From contig NZ_VMHP01000001.1 of NCBI RefSeq assembly GCF_008795985.1, forward strand, positions 620,001 to 684,000: DNA of 64,000 bases, in the 5' to 3' direction. The translations under genes and the position numbers were made by a program. The notes below the pieces were generated by a model that saw only the letters and a program-made list of their open reading frames with translations, was not told the DNA's origin and searched no databases. The DNA is from Marinobacter halotolerans. GTDB lineage: Bacteria; Pseudomonadota; Gammaproteobacteria; Pseudomonadales; Oleiphilaceae. This document shows, one piece after another, positions 17,395 through 23,901 of this stretch. Position 1 is the stretch's first letter. The number at the start of each line of letters is the position of its first letter.

Positions 17395-18075
17395 ATGTTG
17401 GCAAGTACCAAGCGCTCATTGATTATTTCACTCCTAACGCTGAGTCTTTTCTCAGGATGCACGTCAGTTCAGTACAATGGCGCAAAAACCGAGATGCAAA
17501 AGGTAAGCTATCCGCCGATCGACAAAACGGTCACCGCCTATGTTGGCGACCACATGGTAGAAAAGGGGGTGATATCCCAAATCGAAGTACTTCGAGTGCT
17601 TCAACCGATCGACGGAGCAATGTACAACATACCTGCAAAAACTTATGCCCAACTCGGCTTTGATTCTTCCCAGGATTTCTACGAGGCCTCAGGCGTAACC
17701 AAAAATCTCCTGGCAGACCCATTTAATGCTCTTTCTGTTAACCACAATCAAAACGACCAGATCTGCGTAGTCACAGTTTTTGGAGTAGAAAGCTGTTATG
17801 CAGGACAGTTTGAACGGCAGGAGGCAATCTCTGAGACCAGTAACAGCTTCCAGCAAACGCTGATCTACAGCGGCAGAGTCGGAGACAAAATCAACATCGG
17901 CTATCGCGAGTTCTCAAGCAATTTGGCTCGCCCCGCTTTTAACAATGAAGTTGAATATGATCTATCCGAAAGCTCGACCATTGGTTACAAGGGCGCGCTT
18001 GTCGAGGTCATCGAGGCAAACAACAACAGCATCAAATACAGACTGTTGAGAAACTTCCCGGATACCAACGAATGA
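17395..18075 (+). CDS. Hypothetical lipoprotein
   Basis: A 226-residue protein with a lipoprotein signal (SLIISLLTLSLFSGC, acylated cysteine near residue 22). The mature part is rich in polar and beta-type segments and ends in a KYRLLRNFPD stretch. I recognise no family. The gene is visibly poorer in G+C than the flanking backbone genes, which fits lateral acquisition. AAAGG lies about 9 nt upstream of the ATG. It follows the PD-(D/E)XK protein by 41 bp on the same strand, so co-transcription is possible, but nothing in the sequence links their functions. Confidence 0.6.
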   Translation: MLASTKRSLIISLLTLSLFSGCTSVQYNGAKTEMQKVSYPPIDKTVTAYVGDHMVEKGVISQIEVLRVLQPIDGAMYNIPAKTYAQLGFDSSQDFYEASGVTKNLLADPFNALSVNHNQNDQICVVTVFGVESCYAGQFERQEAISETSNSFQQTLIYSGRVGDKINIGYREFSSNLARPAFNNEVEYDLSESSTIGYKGALVEVIEANNNSIKYRLLRNFPDTNE

Positions 18076-18112
18076 TGAGGAGGAACCCCTCACGTCCAAG
18101 GTAAAATGCCCC

Positions 18113-18901
18113 ATGAATTATCCTCAGCGCATCGTCTGCCTGACCGAAGAAACCACAGAGACCCTTTACGCCATCGGCGCCGAGGACCGCATCGTCGGCA
18201 TCTCCGGGTTTACCGTGCGACCCGAGCGAGCCCGCAAGGAAAAGCCGAAAGTCTCTGCCTTCACCTCGGCAAAGGTCGGGAAAATCCTGGAGCTGAAGCC
18301 GGACCTGGTGGTGGGGTTTTCCGACATGCAGGCAGACATTGCGGCCGAACTGGTTCGCAGCGGCGTGGCCGTGCATGTGTTCAACCAGCGTAGCGTTGCC
18401 AGCATCCTCTCCATGATCCGAACCCTGGGCGGCATGCTGGGCCTGGCCGAGAAAACCGACGCTTACGCTCAAGAGCTATCTGACCGGGTGGAAGCAATAA
18501 AATCAGAGCGCAATAATAGATCGCCCCAGGACCGTCCGCGGGTTTACTTCGAAGAATGGGGCGACCCCATGATTACCGGCATTGGCTGGGTGTCCGAGCT
18601 GATCGGCATTGCCGGCGGCGAGGACATCTTTCCAGAAAAGGCTGCGGAACCCGGCGCCAGGGAACGCATCATCGAGAACCCCGAGGACGTCATAACCCGC
18701 AAACCGGACATCATCATCGGTTCCTGGTGCGGGCGAAAGTTCCGCCCGGAACAGGTTGCCCAGCGCCCCGGCTGGGCAGAGATACCCGCAGTGCAGAACA
18801 ACCACCTGTACGAGATCAAGTCACCGCTGATCCTTCAGCCGGGGCCTGCGGCGCTGACGGACGGGTTGGATGCGTTGTGTGGGATTATTGATCGGGTGTG
18901 A
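18113..18901 (+). CDS. Cobalamin/siderophore-binding-protein-like (BtuF/FhuD fold), no signal peptide
   Basis: A 262-residue protein of the periplasmic metal-chelate binding fold: RIVCLTEETTETLYAIGAEDRIVGISGF at the start, LKPDLVVGFSDMQ and a late RKPDIIIGSWCGRKF match BtuF-like cobalamin-binding proteins. The usual signal peptide is missing and no upstream start could supply one, so it probably stays in the cytoplasm, as known for a subgroup of such proteins. No TonB receptor or ABC permease adjoins it. EutBC, which needs adenosylcobalamin, lies 6 kb away, but a link is only speculation. The fold call is confident; the ligand is not. Confidence 0.7.
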   Translation: MNYPQRIVCLTEETTETLYAIGAEDRIVGISGFTVRPERARKEKPKVSAFTSAKVGKILELKPDLVVGFSDMQADIAAELVRSGVAVHVFNQRSVASILSMIRTLGGMLGLAEKTDAYAQELSDRVEAIKSERNNRSPQDRPRVYFEEWGDPMITGIGWVSELIGIAGGEDIFPEKAAEPGARERIIENPEDVITRKPDIIIGSWCGRKFRPEQVAQRPGWAEIPAVQNNHLYEIKSPLILQPGPAALTDGLDALCGIIDRV

Positions 18902-18918
18902 GCCAGCAAAGACCGGGC

Positions 18919-18940
18919 AATAAATCTGTCCCGGTTTTCG
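18919..18940 (+). repeat. Dispersed repeat copy 2
   Basis: AATAAATCTGTCCCGGTTTTCG between the BtuF-like gene and tRNA-Gly; the same orientation as the other copies, with one change in the ATAGATC half. Confidence 0.65.
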
Positions 18941-18959
18941 CAGACCTTTAGGAGGCAGA

Positions 18960-19033
18960 TGGAGCGGGTGAAGGGAATCGAACCCTCGTCGTAAGCTTGG
19001 GAAGCTTCTGCTCTGCCATTGAGCTACACCCGC
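18960..19033 (-). tRNA. tRNA-Gly (anticodon CCC)
   Basis: On the minus strand the 74-nt sequence begins GCGGGTG and ends CACCCGCTCCA, with the CCA encoded. The D-loop (AGCTCAATGGCAGAGC), an anticodon arm with loop TTCCCAA and the T-arm GAGGGTTCGATTCCCTT are all present. The anticodon CCC reads GGG codons. It closely resembles the glycine CCC tRNA of other gammaproteobacteria. It stands alone, between two accessory genes; such tRNA genes are common integration targets, but I see no integrase or duplicated 3' end nearby. Confidence 0.95.
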
Positions 19034-19092
19034 ATCCTGCGGCCCAATATAGGCCTGCAGTCGCACGCTGACAAGCATCCGCTCGGAAACTA

Positions 19093-19110
19093 AAACGATC
19101 CCGGTTTTCC
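19093..19110 (+). repeat. Dispersed repeat copy 3 (diverged)
   Basis: AAAACGATCCCGGTTTTCC keeps the GATC and CCCGGTTTTC halves but has lost the TCTGT centre, so it is a degenerate member just downstream of the phosphoesterase gene. Confidence 0.4.
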
Positions 19111-19111
19111 C

Positions 19112-19567
19112 TTAAACCGGCATTTCAATAATCTCACCAACAACACCGTCTTCACTCACCTGCAACCGCCCCACCGTGATCGGCAGAGTAAAGCGCCGGG
19201 GCCCGGCGCCACCTGGATTGAAATAAAGCACATCGCCAATCCATTCATTACGGGGTTTGTGGGAATGGCCGGCGATGACCACGCGATAACGGCCTTGCGG
19301 ATCGATGTCGAGGGTTTTGACGTCGTGGAGCATGTAAAAAGCGTGGCCGAGGAAATCCAGATCCCGGACATCGGGAAGCGCCGCTGCGCGCCCTGCTGTG
19401 TCGATATTGCCCCGGATCGCAACCAACGGGGCGATCGCCTCCAGCGCTTCCAGAACCTCGTCCCGCCCGACGTCACCGGCGTGAAGGATCAGGTCCGAGC
19501 CTTTCAAAACCTCCAGGGCTTCGGGGCGCATTTTACTGTGGGTGTCTGCGATCACTCCGATTTGCAT
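19112..19567 (-). CDS. YfcE/MJ0936-type metallophosphoesterase
   Basis: A 151-residue calcineurin-like phosphodiesterase. The metal-binding motifs are complete and in order: IADTHSK (residues 5-11), ILHAGDVG, RGNID and AGHSHKP. This small single-domain type hydrolyses phosphodiesters in vitro and its natural substrate is usually unknown. The start at 19567 has GGAGG 8 nt upstream; the longer frame from 19591 adds eight residues before the conserved MQIGVIADTH and is rejected. The gene is isolated, between tRNA-Gly and the tautomerase. Confidence 0.85.
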   Translation of the reverse strand: MQIGVIADTHSKMRPEALEVLKGSDLILHAGDVGRDEVLEALEAIAPLVAIRGNIDTAGRAAALPDVRDLDFLGHAFYMLHDVKTLDIDPQGRYRVVIAGHSHKPRNEWIGDVLYFNPGGAGPRRFTLPITVGRLQVSEDGVVGEIIEMPV

Positions 19568-19715
19568 GCTCACGCCCTCCTGATTCCTCAATCACACCCA
19601 CACGGCCAGTGCGCATGGCCATGCAGGTAAGCGTTGCTATAGTGAAACAAGACCACCTGATTCTCAATGTCGGCCAGAACAGGTAAAACCATGTCACTCC
19701 CGGTAGGACTTCCCC

Positions 19716-20147
19716 ATGCCCACTTATACCGTCACGGTCGCGAATCTTTCCCTGTCGCAGCAGCAGAAATCACAGATCGCGGAGGCCATAACAACGGCCC
19801 ATAGCACACACACCGGCGCGCCCCGCTTTTTTGCCCAGGTTCTGTTTTTCGCTACCAATGAGGGCGAGCACTTTGTAGGTGGCAGAGTGAACACGACGCC
19901 CCAGGTTTACGTGCACGGCCTGGTACGGCAAGGCCGCAGTAACGAGATCAAGCAGGCCCTGATGAGCCAGATACTTGAAGAGATCGCCCGAATTGCGGGC
20001 ATCACTGCCGAAGACGTCTGGATCTATCTCCAGGATATTCCAGCCACTCAGATGATCGAGTTTGGCCGGTTTCTGCCAGCGCCGGGAGACGAAGCTGAGT
20101 GGGAGCGGGAAATGACTCCAGAAAAAAGGTCCAGTTTACCCAAATGA
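19716..20147 (+). CDS. Tautomerase superfamily protein, cis-3-chloroacrylic acid dehalogenase-like
   Basis: A 143-residue member of the tautomerase superfamily, cis-CaaD group. After loss of the initiator Met, Pro-1 is the N-terminal nucleophile. Counting from it, His-28, Arg-70, Arg-73, Tyr-103 and Glu-114 all fall at the exact numbers of the six catalytic residues known for cis-CaaD and its poorly active homologue Cg10062. A typical cis-CaaD subunit is about 150 residues and trimeric. The sequence cannot decide between a true dehalogenase and a Cg10062-type hydratase of an unknown acid. No dehalogenase pathway genes are adjacent. The gene sits in the accessory zone between repeat copies 3 and 4. 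Confidence 0.8.
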   Translation: MPTYTVTVANLSLSQQQKSQIAEAITTAHSTHTGAPRFFAQVLFFATNEGEHFVGGRVNTTPQVYVHGLVRQGRSNEIKQALMSQILEEIARIAGITAEDVWIYLQDIPATQMIEFGRFLPAPGDEAEWEREMTPEKRSSLPK

Positions 20148-20152
20148 CCAAG

Positions 20153-20175
20153 ATAATAGATCTGTCCCGGTTTCC
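20153..20175 (+). repeat. Dispersed repeat copy 4
   Basis: ATAATAGATCTGTCCCGGTTTCC, 5 bp after the tautomerase stop codon, on the same strand orientation as the others. Confidence 0.7.
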
Positions 20176-20196
20176 GTGGTCGCCTGATCGTTAGAG

Positions 20197-20865
20197 TTAG
20201 TGACTGTCGCTTGGAAATACCACCCTGTCATCACCTTCCTGCCAGGGCTGGAATTTGATCATGGCCTGCAGGAACACTGGATGTTCCAGCCAATCCCTCA
20301 GCCATTTCTGTAAATTCGGATAGGGCAGACTGTAAAACACCTCCCGATCGACATGGGCGAACTGGCGTACAAAGGGCATGATGCCAATATCAGCGATGCT
20401 GATGTTGCTCCCCAGGAGATACCGGTTCTTGGCTAATAGGCTTTCCAACGACTTCAAAAACACCTCACCCTTTTGCTGGTAATCCCACTGGGAGAGTTCT
20501 GGATGGTGATCCGCGTATTTATAACGATCCAGCCAGTGTTTGAATTCATTATCGTTTCGGTCGATCAGGGCATTAGCGCTTACTAAATCCGTGTTCAACA
20601 AACCCTTCGGGTCACTCTGCCGCAAAGCCCATTCGACGATTTCCCTGCTTTCCTCAATAACGAGCCTCTCAGAACGATCGCCTCCTGCCAGCTCCAGAAC
20701 AGGAACCGTGCCTTTGGGACTGACCGCCAGCATCTGCGCCGGTTTGTTTTTTAGCACGATCTCCCGCAGCTCCACCGTCAGTCCGGCAAACAAGATCCCA
20801 AGCCGAGCACGCATAGCGTAAGGACAACGACGGAAAGAATATAAACGAGGCAGCGGAAAGGTAAT
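20197..20865 (-). CDS. Glutathione S-transferase-like protein, probable ATT start
   Basis: About 222 residues. The thioredoxin-like N-domain begins LYSFRRCPYAMRARLGI, with the cysteine of RRCPYA at the glutathione site, followed by KGTVPVLEL (cis-proline loop) and IEESREIVEW; the C-terminal helical domain is complete. No ATG, GTG or TTG lies where the domain needs to start: the next ATG (20814) would delete the active-site strand, and the far upstream start at 21015 adds 50 unrelated residues and overlaps the divergent gene. AGGAG lies 7 nt upstream of an in-frame ATT at 20865, so I take this as the start. It could also be a gene that has lost its start codon. Confidence 0.7.
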   Translation of the reverse strand: MTFPLPRLYSFRRCPYAMRARLGILFAGLTVELREIVLKNKPAQMLAVSPKGTVPVLELAGGDRSERLVIEESREIVEWALRQSDPKGLLNTDLVSANALIDRNDNEFKHWLDRYKYADHHPELSQWDYQQKGEVFLKSLESLLAKNRYLLGSNISIADIGIMPFVRQFAHVDREVFYSLPYPNLQKWLRDWLEHPVFLQAMIKFQPWQEGDDRVVFPSDSH

Positions 20866-20892
20866 GGCGTGGCTCCTGGCTGAATAAACGAC

Positions 20893-20923
20893 GCCGATCT
20901 TAACCGAAGCACGGTGAGCGTGG
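20893..20923. repeat. Shared intergenic 31-bp sequence, copy 1
   Basis: A sequence starting GCCGATCTTAACCGAAGCA upstream of the GST matches one at 22209-22240 (GCCGATTTTAACTGAAGCA...) upstream of the RAYT remnant, with about six differences. It suggests that both genes arrived with, or share, the same intergenic unit. Confidence 0.5.
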
Positions 20924-20991
20924 AAACATTCGACGCCGCCCCCTGCGATGCGCTCCAATAGCCCATTCACCAACAACCCGAGCCGAGCCCT

Positions 20992-21336
20992 ATGGCAAAA
21001 ATCAAAAAGCAGCAACCGTCACCGCAAACCCAGGAGGAAGCCTTGGCCATGGCAAAGGCGACTCAGCGGCCCCGGCAAAGCAAGGAGCAGACAAAAATGA
21101 TTGCGCAGGGTATCGAGAAGGGCATTGATCAGTATAAAAAACAGCAAAAAGCCAAAGCCCGGGAAAAAGACAAACAGCGCAAAAAAGGACAACACCAAAC
21201 AGCGACCGAAAGCGCGGAACAAAATCCTGCAAAATCCGAGATCCACTATCGAACCCCATGGCTACCTTGGGCGCTGCTACTGATCACCTGGACTGGAATC
21301 GGTCTCTATATACTGGGCTTGGGCCTGGGGGGCTAA
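20992..21336 (+). CDS. DUF2956 family protein
   Basis: A 114-residue protein with a lysine/glutamine-rich charged N-terminal region (about residues 1-80, including KEQTKMIAQGIEKGIDQYKKQQK) and a single C-terminal membrane helix (WALLLITWTGIGLYILGLGLGG). This layout matches DUF2956, a short gammaproteobacterial family of unknown function. It is divergent from the GST; the 126 bp between them contain the 31-bp shared sequence. The tail-anchored form suggests an inner-membrane protein with a cytoplasmic basic domain. No function can be assigned. Confidence 0.7.
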   Translation: MAKIKKQQPSPQTQEEALAMAKATQRPRQSKEQTKMIAQGIEKGIDQYKKQQKAKAREKDKQRKKGQHQTATESAEQNPAKSEIHYRTPWLPWALLLITWTGIGLYILGLGLGG

Positions 21337-21342
21337 ACGAAT

Positions 21343-21405
21343 CAATGGCGGCCAGGTTCATGCTGGCGTCTTCGCGGATGGCGGTGTGCAGGCGACCGCC
21401 GGTTT
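21343..21405 (-). pseudogene. Stray ureG fragment
   Basis: On the minus strand these 63 bp translate to [21 protein letters not shown], which aligns with the intact UreG at 26969-27031 ([21 protein letters not shown]) with about ten nucleotide differences. It is not an exact copy, so it is either an old duplication or a remnant of another urease locus. It abuts dispersed repeat copy 5 directly. There is no reading frame beyond the fragment. Confidence 0.75.
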
Positions 21406-21406
21406 C

Positions 21407-21430
21407 AAAAAATAGATCTGTCCCGGTTTT
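21407..21430 (+). repeat. Dispersed repeat copy 5
   Basis: AAAAAATAGATCTGTCCCGG followed by TTTT, joined to the ureG fragment on its left and lying 10 bp from the HNH gene's stop on its right. Confidence 0.7.
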
Positions 21431-21439
21431 ATGTCCGAG

Positions 21440-21799
21440 CTACTTCTTCTGATCCATTTTTTCCTTTAAACCTGCGAAGGGATTATGGGTTGCCGGGGCT
21501 TGATTGCTTTCTTTTCTACTGCCATAACGCACGAGATTTTCAAATTTTGAGTGCTCCTCATCGTGGCAATAAAGACACAAGAGTTCCCAATTACTGCCGT
21601 CCGGCGGATTGTTATCGTGGTTATGGTCGACATGATGCACAGTTAACTCCGATAGATTCTTGCCAGCAAACTCCCGCGCACAGCGGCCACAAATATGGGG
21701 AAAGAGTTTCAGCGCCTGCTCTCGATAGCCCGAAGCTCGCTTCGCGTTGTATTTCAGCTGTTCAGCCCGAACTTGGTCGAAAGTGGTTTTTTTATTCAT
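21440..21799 (-). CDS. YajD-like HNH nuclease
   Basis: A 119-residue protein with the HNH nuclease pattern of the YajD family: a CGRC zinc knuckle, LTVHHVDHNHDNNPPDGSN (the HH..N..N core) and LLCLYCHDEEH as the second zinc knuckle and final histidine. YajD proteins are small nicking-type HNH enzymes with no settled biological role. The gene lies between repeat copies 5 and 6. Its upstream 140 bp include an imperfect palindrome with GTTAGGT that looks somewhat like an integron attC site. An HNH gene amid repeats suggests mobility, but no other recombinase is intact here. Confidence 0.8.
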   Translation of the reverse strand: MNKKTTFDQVRAEQLKYNAKRASGYREQALKLFPHICGRCAREFAGKNLSELTVHHVDHNHDNNPPDGSNWELLCLYCHDEEHSKFENLVRYGSRKESNQAPATHNPFAGLKEKMDQKK

Positions 21800-21936
21800 A
21801 GCGAAACCTGAGTCCGTATCGTTTCCTTACAGCCAAGTTAAAGCTGTGGCGCGCCGTGATCGCCAACGAGTGGCGTCACCACCAGCGACTGGTTAGGTCT
21901 AATTATCTTCTTTATTAAATTTTTTGTCTTTAAGGG

Positions 21937-21959
21937 AAAATAGATCTATCCCGGTTTTC
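21937..21959 (+). repeat. Dispersed repeat copy 6 (left flank of RAYT remnant)
   Basis: AAAATAGATCTATCCCGGTTTTC, lying immediately beyond the 3' end of the transposase remnant; it pairs with copy 7 on the other side. Confidence 0.75.
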
Positions 21960-22162
21960 ACAGCGACCCACTACGTTTCTCGAGGGCATTCACAAGGCGA
22001 GTCTGCCGACGAGCCAGACGCTTCATCAACTGAGGAATTGCGGTCAAGGTATCGTTAGTACTCAAAGTCACGGCGTTCGACGAACACCGCTTGCCGGTTA
22101 TGGCCGCGCTGAACAATATGGTGGGGAAAACCGGGCACGATCACCCCGGCCTGTCTGGGCAT
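21955..22162 (-). pseudogene. Decayed REP-associated tyrosine transposase (RAYT)
   Basis: From an ATG at 22162, with AGGAGG upstream, the minus strand reads MPRQAGVIVPGFPHHIVQRG and HNRQAVFVERRDFEY, then stops: the classic N-terminus of a REP-associated Y1 transposase. About 20 bp later, in another frame, it resumes as QLMKRLARRQTRLVNALEKR and SGSL, which is the region found much further along in intact proteins. The middle, including the HUH motif and catalytic tyrosine, is deleted, and the C-terminus is gone. Repeat copies 6 and 7 bracket it. It can no longer transpose. Confidence 0.85.
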
Positions 22163-22208
22163 CAGCTCCTCCTTGCTTTTGAAACACAGAATCCTTTCTG
22201 CGCTGGCG

Positions 22209-22240
22209 GCCGATTTTAACTGAAGCAAGGTGACGGTTGG
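22209..22240. repeat. Shared intergenic 31-bp sequence, copy 2
   Basis: Partner of 20893-20923. It lies just upstream of the RAYT remnant (minus-strand view) and is followed by a 9-bp stem hairpin (TGACTCA ... TGAGTCA) at about 22243-22269. Confidence 0.5.
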
Positions 22241-22280
22241 TAGTGACTCACTCTAGCGCTGAGTCATTAGAGAAGCCGAG

Positions 22281-22303
22281 AAAATAGATCTGTCCCGGTT
22301 TCC
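22281..22303 (+). repeat. Dispersed repeat copy 7 (right flank of RAYT remnant)
   Basis: AAAATAGATCTGTCCCGGTTT, the same orientation as copy 6, so the remnant is bracketed by direct repeats. The following 220 bp up to the next gene hold no other feature I can identify, apart from an AT-rich TATATAAAT at about 22468 that could be a -10 element. Confidence 0.75.
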
Positions 22304-22530
22304 CTCAACATGCTCGATGAATCGCGTTATGGCAGGGCCGGCACACCCAAAGGGTGCGAGTTATCAGTTACAAATCTGAGTAAATAATGATTATGGATGC
22401 ACTTTTTACATTGTTTAACGCTCTTTCAGTTGCCAACCTAATCACGCCCTCCTAGATTCCCTCTGGTTATATAAATCCGAACCTTCCAGCGACCGGAATC
22501 AGTGGTCCATCCAAAAAAATGGAATTAAAA

Positions 22531-23784
22531 ATGCTCAAAAAGAATCCTTTGCTCAGGGCTGTAGTAGCTGCGGCGTTAACGATGGGCCTTTCCGCATGCA
22601 TCAGCGGCGATGATGATGAAGGCGGCAGCGGCCTTCCATCCGAAAAGGATTATGTCGCCGGACAGTTCAAGGACGCATCTGTCGATGGCACAGCCTATCC
22701 CCAGAATTTAACGCTAGCCGGTGGCCAGAATGGTCGCTCTTGTTCAGGAGAAACGCATTATTTTGAGACGGAGGATGGCCGGATACGGGTTTACGGTTCG
22801 ACCGCATTCAGTGAAACCGACTTTCGGGTGGTTTCTACCATGATTCAGACCCGCCTGGATCTGGTGATGGGTAAATTTGGAATCAGCTGGGATGAGTTCG
22901 TAGCGCAACGACCACATTTTACACTGGACCATTTGTCGAGACTGGTATCCGGATATCGCAGCTGGACACAGTACGAGTCCGGAACCGATCCAAGCCTGAG
23001 CGTTGCCGCCATAGAGACCCAATCCGAAACGGAAGCCCTTGACTGGGAGACATGGCAAACCCTGTCTCTTCAGGACCAATTGGCATTCGCTGAATCTTAC
23101 GCCCCTATGTTGGGGTATGCCGGAACGAGCGCAACCCTCGCTGACCTACTGCTGCCACGCGAGTCCATGGTTGTCTGCCTGAGCCCCGGCATGAGCGGTT
23201 CACAGTTTGGCGAGGGCTCCCAGCTTGGAATTCAGGTTCCACCGGAAACCTCGACATATCACAGCAGGGTTGGCGAAATTTTCACTCACGAAATCGTTCA
23301 TTTTGTTCAGGCGAATATTTCTCATGTTGGCCAAAGCAATCCGTTTGCAGTCATGCCTCGCTGGTTTACCGAGGGGCAGGCTGTGTATCTGGCGGGTCAA
23401 TCCATTGCTTCAGTCGACCATCATCACAATCTGAATGCGGCCAATATTGTCAGCTTCCTCGATGAAGAACTTTCGGGCTATGACTCAGGTTTCATGTATA
23501 AACATTACGGGCTTGCTTACAAATACGTTCATGAGAACAATGGCACAGCAACTATTGTCGACATGATGCAGTCAATGAAATCCAACACCGATACTCCGCA
23601 TATATGGCAGCCTTCGGTCGCATTTGACCCGGAAAACCCCGAGGCTACTGACAAGGACCCTGGGCTAGCGTTTCAACGCGCATTCGTGAACCATATCTCC
23701 GACCATACCGGCACACCTTTGGAGATCAAGCGCTACCGGACCAGCTATCATGACCTGATGAACGGCTGGGCCAGTCAGCAGTAA
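22531..23784 (+). CDS. Putative zinc metallopeptidase lipoprotein
   Basis: A 417-residue protein. The signal MLKKNPLLRAVVAAALTMGL ends in the lipobox LSAC with the cysteine at residue 23, followed by an acidic DDDEGG linker. Near residue 253 THEIVHFVQ is an HExxH zinc motif, and WFTEGQAVYLAG supplies a glutamate about 24 residues after the second histidine, the gluzincin spacing of peptidase MA-type domains. The rest is unfamiliar. It would act on the periplasmic or outer face. An ATG at 22519 is an alternative start; 22531 has GGA 7 nt upstream. A weak G:U-containing hairpin follows the stop at about 23803-23832. Confidence 0.65.
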   Translation: MLKKNPLLRAVVAAALTMGLSACISGDDDEGGSGLPSEKDYVAGQFKDASVDGTAYPQNLTLAGGQNGRSCSGETHYFETEDGRIRVYGSTAFSETDFRVVSTMIQTRLDLVMGKFGISWDEFVAQRPHFTLDHLSRLVSGYRSWTQYESGTDPSLSVAAIETQSETEALDWETWQTLSLQDQLAFAESYAPMLGYAGTSATLADLLLPRESMVVCLSPGMSGSQFGEGSQLGIQVPPETSTYHSRVGEIFTHEIVHFVQANISHVGQSNPFAVMPRWFTEGQAVYLAGQSIASVDHHHNLNAANIVSFLDEELSGYDSGFMYKHYGLAYKYVHENNGTATIVDMMQSMKSNTDTPHIWQPSVAFDPENPEATDKDPGLAFQRAFVNHISDHTGTPLEIKRYRTSYHDLMNGWASQQ

Positions 23785-23901
23785 CAGTCACGAAGAATAA
23801 AGACGGGCGGGGTAATTTTGCCTCGTCCGTCACCTTCGCGCTTTTCGGGACAAACTATGGTGAGGCGATCAACTGTCAGTGCGTTCGTGAATGTGTGGCA
23901 T

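Noticed and set aside
18960..19033. tRNA-Gly as an attachment site of an integrated element
   Set aside because: No duplicated 3' end, integrase or other boundary was seen in the following 5 kb.
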